From NCBI GenBank assembly GCA_965226695.1, contig OZ245405.1, positions 2,170,001 through 2,234,000 on the forward strand: a stretch of DNA of 64,000 nucleotides, read 5' to 3'. This DNA is from CATOSD01 sp965226695. GTDB lineage: Bacteria > Chloroflexota > Dehalococcoidia > Lucifugimonadales > CATOSD01. A program made the translations under genes and the position numbers. This document shows, piece by piece, positions 15,306-25,736 of the stretch; positions within the stretch are counted from its first letter, which is position 1; every line of letters begins with the position of its first letter. Below the pieces are notes generated by a model, which was given only the letters and a program-made list of their open reading frames with translations, was not told the origin of the DNA and did no database searches.

Positions 15306-17324
15306 CTACTGGTCCGTCCGGTATATGTACCGCGAGTCCCAGATAGCGTACAGCGTCGGCGTGGTGTTGCCGAAAATGTTGCGCACCGCCGTGAGCCGCT
15401 CAGCCAGCGTGGTGTAGATGACGGGCACGTTCTCTGCGGCGACCTCCTGGGCGCTGTGGTAGTACTCAACTCGCTTGGCACGGTCCAGCTCAGTGCTGGC
15501 ATTCACGTACAGCTCATCGATCTCGGCCTCCCAGTCGGTCGCCGGCTCGTCCTGGTTCGGGTTCCACACGTGCAGGAACTCGCCGCTGTGCCAGAAAGTG
15601 ATGCCGCCGTGGGGATCGGTGCCGCCGGTCAAGCCCACGATCATCGCCTCCCAATCGAAGGTCTGGGTGATCCTGGTGACAAGGTCTCCAAACTCGATCA
15701 GCTTGTAATCAACACCGAGGCCGGCGTCCATCATGCCCTGCCGGATAATCTCTCCAACGCGCTCGCGCACCGAGTTTCCGGCATTGGTGACCATCGAAAA
15801 CTCGATCGGGTTGCCGTCGCCGTCCTCACGAACGCCGTCGCCGTCGGTGTCGACCCAGTCCAGGCCGTCGAGCAGTTCGCGGGCCTTGTCCAGGTCGTAC
15901 TCGTATCGCCGCACGTCAGGGTTGTGGAAGTCGCCCGCCGACGGGCTGACCGGCGACCACTGCGGATACCCGATGCCCTGCTGCACCTCGTCGATGATCC
16001 TGGCCTTGTCGATGGTGTACGCCACCGCCTGGCGGAACTCCTTCTGCCGGAACCACTCCAGCTTGGCCGGATCCAGGTACGGCTCGCCCGTGTCCTCGTT
16101 GACCCTCGGGTTCTGGTTGAATCCCACCAGGGTGAACCCGAACTGCGGCCCGCGCCTGTGGATGGTGAAGTTGCCCTCGCTCTGTAGTGGCTCCAGCCGC
16201 TCGAGTTCCTCGCCCAGGACTCCGTGGACGTCGGTCTCGCCGGCGATGAACGCGGCGAGCTCGGCATCGAAGTCGGGCACCACGATGTTCACGATCTTCT
16301 CGAGGTACGGCAGTCTGTTGCCCTCGTCGTCCTCCAGCCAGTAGTCCGTGTGCCGGCGCAGGATGACGCTTTCGGCCACGACGTAGCTCTCAATCGTGTA
16401 GGGCCCGGTGCCGACTATCTCGCCCGGGTCGGTTGCAATGTCCCACACCTCGGCGAATGTGCCGTCGTCAACGTACTGTTCGAGAATGTGTTTCGGGTAG
16501 ATGGCCGCGCCCATCGATCGCAGGAAGGTCGCGAAGGGCTGGGGAAGGACGCACTGGACGGTGTAGTTGTCCAGCGCCTTCACTGTCATCGGCGCCTCTT
16601 CCCACTCCCCTGTTTCCTCGTTGAGGAACCGGAAGTTGAATGACGCCCGGTCGGCCGCCGGTACGTCGTCGTTGTAGATGATTCGATTGAAGGTGAAGTC
16701 CACGTCGTGGGCAGTGAACGGCTCACCGTCGTGCCAGCTCACGTCCCTACGCAGGCGGAATGTCCACGTCAGGCCGTCGTCGGAGCTCTCCCAGGACTCG
16801 GCGAGCCGGGGCTCGACCTCGTCGGTCAGCCACGATGTCTCGGTCAAACCCTCGAAAACGTAGCCCAGGACGCCGGCGGAATAGGCGTCGTTGGCAATGG
16901 CGAGGTTGAACGTGAGCGGCTCCGCCACCGTGGCTAGCGTCATGTCCCCGCCGTGCTTGCCGATGGCGTACTGGAAGTCCGTGGCATTCTGCCTGAGCCG
17001 GTCGACCACGCTTCCCTCGCTGGCCGGCGTGGGAGGCGCCATCGGCGTCGGCTGCGCCGTAGGCGTCGGTTCCGGTGCGGGCGTCGGCGCGGCCTCCACG
17101 GTGGGTGCGACGGCAGTCGGAGTTTGGAACACTGGCGGAGACGGCGCCGCCAATGTCGGCTCGGGGGAGGGCGTCGCCTCGGCTCCGTCCCCGCACGCGG
17201 CCATCATCAGCGCGGCGGAAGCCAGAAGCAGCGCAAGCGCCCACGGAATCGCCAGGGCGGAGAGGGCACGGCGGGCGCGACCACAGAAGGGCGATCGAAG
17301 AACAGAATCGAGGAAAGGTGTCAC
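15306..17324 (-). CDS. ABC transporter substrate-binding lipoprotein (peptide/nickel type, SBP_bac_5)
   Basis: A 672-residue exported protein. The N-terminus has an arginine-rich start, a hydrophobic stretch and the lipobox LMMAAC with Cys44 as the lipid-anchored residue, followed by a Pro/Thr/Ala-rich linker of about 60 residues. The rest is the family 5 binding-protein fold, with WTFRLRRDVSWHDGEPF and DVDFTFNRI as clear signatures. It would capture oligopeptides or similar organics outside the cell. No permease or ATPase gene is next to it, so it is an orphan in this window. The start is a GTG. Confidence 0.9.
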   Translation of the reverse strand: MTPFLDSVLRSPFCGRARRALSALAIPWALALLLASAALMMAACGDGAEATPSPEPTLAAPSPPVFQTPTAVAPTVEAAPTPAPEPTPTAQPTPMAPPTPASEGSVVDRLRQNATDFQYAIGKHGGDMTLATVAEPLTFNLAIANDAYSAGVLGYVFEGLTETSWLTDEVEPRLAESWESSDDGLTWTFRLRRDVSWHDGEPFTAHDVDFTFNRIIYNDDVPAADRASFNFRFLNEETGEWEEAPMTVKALDNYTVQCVLPQPFATFLRSMGAAIYPKHILEQYVDDGTFAEVWDIATDPGEIVGTGPYTIESYVVAESVILRRHTDYWLEDDEGNRLPYLEKIVNIVVPDFDAELAAFIAGETDVHGVLGEELERLEPLQSEGNFTIHRRGPQFGFTLVGFNQNPRVNEDTGEPYLDPAKLEWFRQKEFRQAVAYTIDKARIIDEVQQGIGYPQWSPVSPSAGDFHNPDVRRYEYDLDKARELLDGLDWVDTDGDGVREDGDGNPIEFSMVTNAGNSVRERVGEIIRQGMMDAGLGVDYKLIEFGDLVTRITQTFDWEAMIVGLTGGTDPHGGITFWHSGEFLHVWNPNQDEPATDWEAEIDELYVNASTELDRAKRVEYYHSAQEVAAENVPVIYTTLAERLTAVRNIFGNTTPTLYAIWDSRYIYRTDQ

Positions 17325-17372
17325 CAGGGTATCCCTCTGACAACTAAGGTCACGGACGTGTTTCGCCCATTG

Positions 17373-17381
17373 AGTGTACCA
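17373..17381 (-). promoter_or_regulatory. Possible extended -10 for the binding-protein gene
   Basis: On the minus strand TGG-TACACT (17381-17373) forms an extended -10 about 50 bases before the GTG at 17324. No good -35 is visible 17 bases upstream. Confidence 0.35.
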
Positions 17382-17466
17382 CAGGCCTCCAACACCTCCC
17401 GCGCGCCCCGCCCGCGCGCTCCCGCGTGCGAGGCGGGGCGCTCGCGCCTGCCTGCCAGCCCCGATA

Positions 17467-17495
17467 TTGCGGTATCGGGCGCCCGTTGCTATAGT
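17467..17495 (+). promoter_or_regulatory. Promoter of the serine hydrolase gene
   Basis: TTGCGG (17467-17472), a 17-base spacer ending in TGC, then TATAGT (17490-17495). This is a good sigma-70-type match with an extended -10, 64 bases before the ATG at 17559. Confidence 0.6.
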
Positions 17496-17558
17496 CGAGC
17501 CACGGGTGCCGGCGCGCCCGGTGCATCCGAGAATGCCTAGCAGTGAAGGGAGTTGCCG

Positions 17559-18656
17559 ATGCGCACTTCAGACATACCCGACTGGGTGACGTTCCCTGAG
17601 GACGAGTGGATCGAAATTACGCCTGAAGAGGCGGGCCTCGACCTCGAGAAGTTCGTCTCCTTTCTGTCCACGATTAACGCCAGGGGCGCCGACTTCGGAG
17701 GAGAGGACCACACCGGCAACAAGTTCGGCACGGTCCTAACGCGCGGCGGATACCTCGTGCACACCTGGGGAGACGGCGACTACAAGTTTCAGACGGCCTC
17801 GACCGGAAAGGCCTTTACCTATTCGCTGCTTGGCCTAGCTGTGCAAGAGGGCATGGTGCAGGCCGACGACCTGATCGCCGAGACCTGGACCGGCGAGGGG
17901 CAGCTCTCGCATCCCCACAAGCACCTCTACGAGGGCTACCACAAGAGGCTCACCTGGCGTCACCTTGTGGGCATCAAGTGGGGCGCGGGTCACTACGGCG
18001 GTTTCGCGATTGAACTGGGCAACGACTGGATGGGACGCAACACCAGCACCGACGAAATTCCCGGCGTTCCGGAGTGGGCCAAGTGGACCGGCGATCCGTT
18101 CTACGACATCTACTCGCACATCGAGCCGGGCCTTATGCGCCACTACAGCAGCGCCGGTACGTGGCGCGCGGCTCAGGCGCTGACGCACCTCTGGGGCAGG
18201 GACCTCAAGGACGTGATGGACGAGAAGATCATGAGTAAGATCGGAATCGCGCCCGAGGCTTGGGACTGGTACGCCGGCGGCGACGTCAAAGACCAGAAGT
18301 ACTTCTACCCCACAATTCCGGACTCTTACACCTATCTCGATCCTCCCTACGAAATCGATGGCAACCCGGTGCGAAGCGGCCCCGGCTGGGTTGTCATCAG
18401 CGCAAAGGACTTGGCGCGATTCGGGCTGCTCGTAGCCACCGGCGGCAACTGGAAGGGCGAACAGCTGCTTCCCCCCGGATGGGTGCGGACCCACTCCGGC
18501 GGCAACCGCAGCGGCCTGCACGGCGAGAGCAGGCGCTACACGGCAATGGGCAGGATCGCTACCGAGGGCATCGACATGCGTTTCTCCGTGGACCGGGAGA
18601 GCCTCATCCCGCAGAACGTGTTCGTAGGCCCCGTGAGGCCGTCGAGCATGGTTTAG
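17559..18656 (+). CDS. Beta-lactamase-fold serine hydrolase
   Basis: A 365-residue protein of the beta-lactamase/class C penicillin-binding family. The nucleophile motif S-x-x-K is seen as Ser81-Thr-Gly-Lys84 in FQTASTGKAF, and the Tyr motif as HYSSAGTW near residue 195. No signal peptide is visible, so it is probably cytoplasmic and may act as an esterase or amidase rather than in cell-wall work. I chose ATG 17559 (MRTSDIP), preceded by GAAGGGAG 6 bases upstream, over a TTG at 17553. The true substrate is unknown. Confidence 0.8.
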   Translation: MRTSDIPDWVTFPEDEWIEITPEEAGLDLEKFVSFLSTINARGADFGGEDHTGNKFGTVLTRGGYLVHTWGDGDYKFQTASTGKAFTYSLLGLAVQEGMVQADDLIAETWTGEGQLSHPHKHLYEGYHKRLTWRHLVGIKWGAGHYGGFAIELGNDWMGRNTSTDEIPGVPEWAKWTGDPFYDIYSHIEPGLMRHYSSAGTWRAAQALTHLWGRDLKDVMDEKIMSKIGIAPEAWDWYAGGDVKDQKYFYPTIPDSYTYLDPPYEIDGNPVRSGPGWVVISAKDLARFGLLVATGGNWKGEQLLPPGWVRTHSGGNRSGLHGESRRYTAMGRIATEGIDMRFSVDRESLIPQNVFVGPVRPSSMV

Positions 18657-18800
18657 GGGCGGAGAACGTTTAGCGCCAAGCCGGACTCCATTAGTTGTAC
18701 GCCACTTTCACGGGCGGGCTGGGAGAAGACGGCCTCGTGCCCGACTACCTGCACGGAATTGGGCCAACCAGCGGCAAATGTTCACACGGTACCAACCCCC

Positions 18801-18829
18801 GTGTACTTTGTAGACTTGTATGCTAGAAG
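18801..18829 (+). promoter_or_regulatory. Weak promoter candidate before the Rieske gene
   Basis: GTGTAC, a 17-base spacer ending TGC, then TAGAAG (18824-18829). The extended -10 pattern matches others in the window, but the -35 is poor. Confidence 0.25.
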
Positions 18830-18901
18830 GCCCGATTTCCTACGTGCTAATGTGCTTTCACCTGAAATTTGGCGGGAAATGTGCTCTCGTAACCTGAGTG
18901 C

Positions 18902-20014
18902 GTGAGTGGAAAGAGATTAGGCCTTCAAACTCGAGGAGGAGTAGAGAAGGGGGCTACATTGGTTTCTACTCAACGCAGGCCCACTGCCTACGCCCAAACG
19001 CTGGACCCGTTCCCCGAGGGCTGGTACTTCGTGGCAAGCCGAAAGGAGATTCTGAAGTCCAGACTCATTCAAAAGACCTGGATGGGAGAGAACGTAGTAG
19101 TCTGGTGTGATGATAGCGGGCGGATCTGCGTAGCCGAGGCCACCTGCCCGCACCTGGGCGCCGACTTGGGGCCGGCGGCTGGGGGCCGCATTCGCAATTG
19201 ACGGCCTGTCTGCCCCTTCCACGGGTTCGCGTTCGACTCGACCGGCCGGTGCGTCGCCATGTCCTATGCCGAGCCGCCCAGGACCGCGACTCTGCGGGTC
19301 TTCGAGACGTGCGAAGTCCTCGGCCTGATCTTCGCCTGGTGGGGCATCCCAGGACGGGTAGAGTAGTGACGACTGCCCAGCGAGACGCCGGACCAGGACG
19401 GGTGGAGCGATCTGGTGGTCCGGACGCTCCGGTTTCCCGGGCATCCGCAGGAAACCACGGAAAACTCGGTGTACCTCGGCCACCTACGCTACGTTCACGG
19501 CTATGACAGCGTGAGCCGCACTGCGCGAGTTTCGGTAGATGGGCCCTATCTCGAAAGCCGTTTCGACTTCAGGAGTAGCCTGACGATAACCAAGTTCGGC
19601 AGATTCACACTCGACCTTTCTGCCCGGGCGAACATCTTTGGGCTGGGCTACTCCTTCGTGGAGATCAGGGAGAAATCAATCGGAATGGATATGCGACTGT
19701 GGGTTCTGGCGACGCCCGTCGACGGTACGCTGATCGATCTGTCGCTGGTCTCTCAAGTTCGGGAGATTCGCAAACCAAGACGCTGGATCGCGGGGCTGGG
19801 CTTGCTCCCGGTGGGACTACGCGCCCCGATCAGGAACAGGTTCATCGCGGAGTCTCAGCGGCGTGACGTGCTGAAGGACGTAGTCATCTGGCGCAACAAG
19901 CGGTACCGGCCCCGCCCGCGCCTGTGCCGATCCGACGGCGAGATTATGCCCTTCAGGGCCTGTTACGCCCAGTTCTATCCGGACTCCCGCAACGAGGGGG
20001 TTTCTGATTCCTAG
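18902..20014 (+). pseudogene. Rieske non-heme iron oxygenase, interrupted by three in-frame stops
   Basis: One reading frame across 1.1 kb encodes a ring-hydroxylating oxygenase. First comes a Rieske 2Fe-2S domain with ATCPHLGADLG (Cys-x-His), then after a TGA (19199-19201) the partner VCPFHGFAFD (Cys-x2-His). After a TAG-TGA pair (19364-19369) the catalytic domain continues with ENSVYLGHLRYVHG. The TGA falls at a normally conserved glycine (RIRN-G-RP), so GGA to TGA is the likely change. All parts stay in frame and still look coding, which points to recent inactivation or to sequence error. An alternative TTG start at 18959 has a better ribosome site. The family includes steroid and aromatic hydroxylases; substrate unknown. 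Confidence 0.8.
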
Positions 20015-20086
20015 CCTGGGAAGGAAGCTACTTGGCCGCTCCACTCGCTGCAATGCTTGCCGGGACTGCAAACTGAAGGATACGCC

Positions 20087-22536
20087 ATGAGCAACTTACT
20101 CGGCCGGCTTAGCTGGCTGGTGACGGTTCGCCCATACGTTACGATACTCGTCCTCGTCGCCATCACCGTAGTGCTGGGGGCCGGCGCGGCCCGGCGCGCG
20201 CCGCCTCCGGAGACCGCGTCGACACTTCCCCAGGGGAACGCAGTGGCCGAAGCCCTGGATGAAATCGACAGACTCTTCGGTGACTCCGGCGAAGAGAGTG
20301 TAGTGACTCTCCTCTTTCGTGGCGATGTTCTCACACCCGGCGGGCTCTCTCAGAAGAGATTGGCAGCGCCCCGAGCGTCCGCGATTTGCTGGCGCCGGAA
20401 GCTGCCGTCGTAGCTGCCTCATCGCTTCTTAAGGCAATTCTCCAGGTAGCCCGATTCGACTCTGTAACGCAGGCTGATATCGACTCCGCCCGCATCCTCC
20501 CGCCTGTTGCCGGGGCGTTCGACGCGCTGACCGGCTCCGATACCGACGGAACGCCGGTCGCGATTGCGACTATTCGCTTGCGCGACACGGGCGACGAGCG
20601 CATCGAGGACGCGGAACGCAAGATCAACGAGCTGGCCTCAGTGTCCGAGGGACGGCTGCGGGTGAGCAGCATCTCGTCCGTGGTGGTCGAGGATGAGTAC
20701 AAGAAGGCAACGGAAGAGGGGATGGCGCCGCTGATAGGCCTGGCGTTCCTCCTCATCGCGGCACTCATCCTGCTTTTCATGCGCACGATCTCGGACCTGC
20801 TTCTCACGCTGGTGGGGCTGCTCGTGTCGATCATCTGGATAGTCGGGGCTGAAGGCTGGCTGGGACCGAACGGTTTGGGCCTGACGGGCCCACCAAATTC
20901 GCTCACGGCGATGGTGCCCATCATCGTAATCGGCCTCACGGTGGACTACGCCATACAGATCGTGTCGCACTACCGCGAGCAGCGAACAGGCGGCAAGCGG
21001 GTGGTAGAGGCCATCCGCAGTGGTCTCGCGAACGTCACAGTACCCCTGACGCTGGCCGCCGTCACGACTATCGCGAGCCTCTTGGCAAGTCTGTTCTCTC
21101 CAATTGGAATAGTTGGCGACTTCGGAATCATCGCGGGGCTGGCCGTGGGAATGAGCCTGTTGGTGATGTTGACGCTTGTGCCGGCCGGCCGGACCATCAT
21201 CGACCACAGGCGGGACGTGCGAGGCAAGCTAGCGGCGCCCCGCCCAATCTCGAACGCGTTGCCCGGCATCAGCCGCGCGACTGAGCTGCTCGGCAGAGAG
21301 GTGACCCGCAGGCCCATGCCCTACATCGTGGGCGTGGTCGCAGTGACGATTGGATTGGGATTCGCTGCCACTGACCTGGAGTCGGAGTTCAGCATTCGCG
21401 ATATCCTGCCAAGGGGTGGGAGCTTGCTGGAGGACATGAAAACGCTAGATGCGGCTGTAGACGGCTCTACGGAGATGGCCAATATACTGGTTAGAGCCGA
21501 GGCAACAGAGACCCGGACGCTTCTAAACCTGCACGACCTTGCAGCCGCATTCGAGGACGAAAGCACGCGACCACGGGCCGCGGCAGGACCGATCCAGGCA
21601 TCTTATGAGTTGCTCGTTCACGACTGGACCGACGACAGCGGGGAGCCTGGCGACAGGTACGACCCGGACCTCGCCGCCTTATTCAGGGAGGCCCACGCTG
21701 GAGTACAGCTGGATGAAGATCTGATGCAGGAGTTCCTTGACAGGCTTCAGGCGAAGGACCCTGCCATCGTCAGCCTTCTGGTCAATGATCACGAGGGAAT
21801 CGATGCGATGTTGCTCCAATTCCCAGCCTACTCCGGCGTACCCAAACAGACCAGGGCGCTACAGCAGGACATCGAAGGCCTGTGGTTTGGCGAGGACGAC
21901 ACAATTACGGCCACCTCTGAGAGCATAATCTCGGTCACAGTTACGGACGCCATCACGGAACAGCAGACAGAGTCAATCAGCGTGACTATCGCGGCGGCTC
22001 TGACTGTTCTTGCCGTCTTCTTCTGGGTCACGGTTCGCCGTCCCGCGCTGGCGCTCATCGCTGTGGGGCCAATCGTGCTTGTTCTCATTTCGGTGCTGGG
22101 CACAATGGCGCTGTTGAACATCCCTTACACGATTATCACTTCTATTATCACGGCGCTCTCAATCGGCATCGGAGTCGACTACACTATCCACATGATTCAT
22201 CGCTACAGGGAGGAGTACTCCAGCACGCGCGACCCGGAACAGGCGGCCATCAGGGCGCTGTGAAGCACCGGCTCGGCGCTGCTCGGGTCCGCGCTGACGA
22301 CGGCCCTCGGCCTCGGAGTGCTCGTGGCATCGCCACTGGCCGCATCCCAGCAGTTCGGATTCACCGCGGCCATCACGATCGCTTACTCGCTGATCATATC
22401 CATCCTGTTGGTGCCGCCCGCCATGACGATCTGGGGCGCATACCAGAACATGCGACTGCGCTCGATGGTGCAGAACTGGGGGACCGATCTCGACGAGGCG
22501 ATAGACGCTGTCTATCGGCGCGAGGAGCAGCGCTAG
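20087..22536 (+). pseudogene. RND/MMPL-family transporter, frameshifted and with an in-frame TGA
   Basis: A large RND-superfamily lipid/hydrophobe exporter is readable over 2.4 kb. ATG 20087 follows GAAGGA and opens with a membrane segment (VTILVLVAITVVLGAG). A frame change occurs at the CTCTCTC run near 20345; the second frame then gives EEIGSAPSVRDLLAPE. Two blocks of membrane helices with SLTAMVPIIVIGLTVDYAIQ-type motifs follow. A TGA at 22261-22263 interrupts the last sterol-sensing-like helix bundle, after which STGSALLGSALTTALG continues in frame to 22536. It resembles hopanoid/lipid transporters. It directly follows the broken Rieske gene, suggesting a lost operon for a hydrophobic substrate. 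Confidence 0.82.
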
Positions 22537-22688
22537 GGTTCAATTTCTAGTCGTGTGGGTAGGTGGTCAGACCCGGTGGAACGAGCGGCGACACCGCAAC
22601 GGTCTCCTGTTGCCACACGATGCCACGATCACAGATTCCTGGGTTCGCTCAGGCCTGTATCTCGTGCCTTCGTTCGGCGATGCGGAAC

Positions 22689-24677
22689 CTAAGCTTCTTG
22701 TTCGGCTTCATTGACGGAAGCGGGCTGAACCGGAGCTTGTAGTCCGAGGGGGGATACTTCGAGCCTGAAGTAATGTGCGACCATCAGTACGTTGACGGCG
22801 AGCTGCAACTCCATCCACCGGAAACCCAGGCACATGTGCGTGCCCAGTCCGTACGGCGCGTAGCCGGGGCTGAAATGCTCGTTGCGCGGGGGCCTGTATC
22901 GGTCGATGTCGAATGTGAACGGGTCGGGAAACAACTCGCTCATGTAGTGCGAGGCCGTCTGGGCGATGTAGATTCGCGACCCCACGGGCAGCTCATAGTC
23001 TTCGACCACACATGAATTCATCACGTTTCGGATTGACATGGGGACGATCGGGTACATCCGCAGGCACTCCATCAGGAAGCGGTGCGTTACGTCGATGGCG
23101 GACAGCGTGAAGCCTTTCCCGTCCGGGTCACCATCGCCAAACAGGGCGTCGGCCTCACTCTGGATTCTGGCGTAGAGCACCGGCTGCGACGCCATCGAGT
23201 ACAGCGCAAAGCTGAAGGCATCTCCGAGGTACACGCTGGCAATCAGAGCCGCCGACAGGGCGAAGCGTAGATTTGACACCGGAACGAACTGCGGGTCGCT
23301 CGCGTGTAGGCTCAGGATGTCGTCCGCGAGGTCACGAGGGCTTCCGGCCCGCTGTGCGGAAGTGTGTACACTCTGTACCCGCTCCAGCAATGTGTCCACG
23401 GCCTTCCCGCGGCGCTTCATGGCCGGGGTCTTGAGCATGAACTTGGGCAACGCCCTTACGATGTGAGTGTTGAGCGCACGCTCCTTGTACACCATCAGAT
23501 CGTCGATGATGTCCTGGGAATCCACGCTGACCGACAGCGGCGATATCTGCGCGTTTATCATTCTCCGGCTCATCGGCGTAGCGGCGTAAGTGTCCCCGAC
23601 TTTCCAACCCGACATGAATTGCCGCGCGTGAAAGTAAAGCTGGTCGAGCTGCCCTGCCAGCCTTCCGCGGGAGTACGTGGCCTACATCGACTTGCGGAGC
23701 CGGAAGTGATCGGCGCCATCCAATGAAGGCAACACCCCTGACGCGCCGTAGACTCGCTCGAAGTCACTGAAGTAATCCTTAGCTCGCAGGTACATCCGCC
23801 CGCGCCGATGCACCCAGCGGTTTGTCTCAGGCCCCGCAAGGAAGATCATAGGCTCGGCGAATGGAGGCCGGATCTCAAACACCGGGCCGTACTCGTTAGC
23901 GAGGTCCGCGAAGAGCGCTGGAACGTTGCCGTGGCGAACATGCCGATTGAACAACAGCTTTCGGAGAGAGACGGTCGGAATTCTCTTGGATAGGGCGGAA
24001 TGTCGAAGCAACGGGCCGGCGAGGTTGTGCGACACCGCGGCGGCTATCGACCGGCCAATCAGCTCCATCCTGCAGATGAACTCGATGCGCTTCTCCGCCT
24101 CTTCGTCGAGGTGAAAGATGAACCGAAACACGTCACACGTGTTGATGAGACAGATTATGATGACGTCCCTGGGGTCGGGAATCTCGTTATCGAAGATCGC
24201 CTTGCTGATGCGAGTCTTGACGAACTCCGCCCCGGTCCCATCGGCAGAATTGTCGAACAGCTCTGACTGAGCCGTAGTGCGAGACAGCGTCCAAAACTCG
24301 CCGTCGCGGTACTCAAGGATTTTCAACCCTGCCAGCCGCTCCAGAGTCAGATCGACTATAGACTCGGCTTTCGGCGCGAGATGCTCGATCCAGTACTGGG
24401 TGTTGTGCTGTACGGGCTCGCTCGCAATTTCTTTGAGGATGGGGTCCAGAGCGGGATTGCCCGTCTCCGACCCGTCCAGAATGAAGAGGGACTCCATGTC
24501 GGTGTCAATGCGAGAACTGAGTGACAGTTCCGCGAGGGCGGCTCCGGCCACGGCGCAGTTCAAGTCCCAGCCGGGAACCTGGTGGAAGTAGCCGTTCTCC
24601 TCATTGAGGAGCATGAGGAGAAGTTCTTCCGGAAGACTAAGAGCACGGGCTGTCACGTCATTTGCGGTAGCATTCAT
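22689..24677 (-). pseudogene. GPP34-domain/cytochrome P450 fusion interrupted by one TAG
   Basis: A single frame encodes about 660 residues. Residues about 13-230 match the GPP34 (Golgi phosphoprotein 3-like) fold with LSLPEELLLMLLNEENGYF and AVAGAALAELSL. From about 240 a cytochrome P450 follows: EYGPVFEIRPPF, DGADHFRLRKSM, then a TAG (23684-23682), then 22 further in-frame codons to FMSGWKVGD. The second part has the ExxR helix (ECLRMYP) and the heme-cysteine loop YGLGTHMCLGF. Lost glutamine (CAG to TAG) is likely. ATG 24677 is preceded by GGAGAGG. A GPP34-P450 fusion is unusual to my knowledge; GPP34 may tether the oxygenase to the membrane. Confidence 0.8.
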
Positions 24678-24867
24678 CTCTCCCCGCCTCTCCAAACCGT
24701 CTCGACAACCTCACCCCATTTGGAACACCTTAGACCTTGATAACAGTACACCCCAATCGACAATTAGGAGGTCAAAAGCCCTATATGGACACGGCTTGGG
24801 GCCGAACTCCGGCGGGCCGACCTGGAACTACCCCAGGTCATGGTGAACCAATCGTCGGCCCTCTGCT

Positions 24868-25626
24868 CTATTGAACGTTTCTTCCGCCGTCAATCACGTA
24901 AGCTGACCCAGTCACGAAGGCAGCGTCATCGGAGGCGAGGTAGAGCATGAGCTTGGCGACATCCTCGGGCTGGCCTGCCCGGCCGACAGGAATCCGGGCC
25001 ACGGCCTCGTCGAATATGCCGGCCGCGCCCTCAACCCCCTGGGAGCCGGGGGTATCGATGAGGCCCGGAATCACACAGTTGGTGCGGATTCCACGGGAAG
25101 CGTACTGACTGCTGACGGTCTTAGTCAGCTGTACCACGCCCGCCTTGCTGACGGAGTAGGGTAGAGAAAACGAGGATCCTCTCAGCACCGCCGATGATGC
25201 CACGTTCACGATAGCTCCGCCGCCCTGTTCGAGCATGTGGGGTACGGCGTACTTGCAGGCCAGGAATGTCCCCTTGACATTGACGTCCATTACCAGGTCC
25301 CACTCCTCCTCGGGGACGTCAACCAGGGAAGGAGTCTCGGCTTGCCTGCCCGCGACATTGATCAGCAGATCCAGCCTGCCGTAGTGATCGACCGTTCTTT
25401 GGACCATGTCCCGGACCTGGGAGGACTGGGAGACGTCGGTGTGGACAAACACGGCATCCCAGCCGGAGGCACCTATGAGCGCGACAGTATCCTCCCCGCC
25501 ACGAGCATCGACGTCGGCGACGACCACCTTCGAGCCTTCCGCGGCGAAGAGTAGGGACGTTCCCCGACCTATCCCTGAGCTGCCTCCGGTGACGATGCTC
25601 ACTTTGCCGTCCAGTTTTCCGGGCAT
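24868..25626 (-). CDS. SDR-family oxidoreductase (FabG-like)
   Basis: A 252-residue classical short-chain dehydrogenase. It has the cofactor motif TGGSSGIGRG at residues 13-22, NVAG (INVAGRQ), the catalytic Ser in IVNVASSAV and YSVSKAG with the Tyr-x3-Lys pair, ending in a typical VTGSAYVIDGG tail. ATG 25626 follows AAGGAGGA at good spacing, so the long in-frame N-terminal extension upstream is not real. It probably oxidises or reduces a hydroxy/keto group of an unknown metabolite. It is co-directional with the amidohydrolase gene 110 bases upstream. Confidence 0.9.
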   Translation of the reverse strand: MPGKLDGKVSIVTGGSSGIGRGTSLLFAAEGSKVVVADVDARGGEDTVALIGASGWDAVFVHTDVSQSSQVRDMVQRTVDHYGRLDLLINVAGRQAETPSLVDVPEEEWDLVMDVNVKGTFLACKYAVPHMLEQGGGAIVNVASSAVLRGSSFSLPYSVSKAGVVQLTKTVSSQYASRGIRTNCVIPGLIDTPGSQGVEGAAGIFDEAVARIPVGRAGQPEDVAKLMLYLASDDAAFVTGSAYVIDGGRNVQ

Positions 25627-25736
25627 GGCTTCCTCCTTGCAGTGCTCAGCGCATTCGATCGAGACTTTCGGCAGATGGGGGATCACCGGCGCGGTCCCGC
25701 ACCGGGCCACTCTTCCAACTCCCCTTCCGGGCGCAA

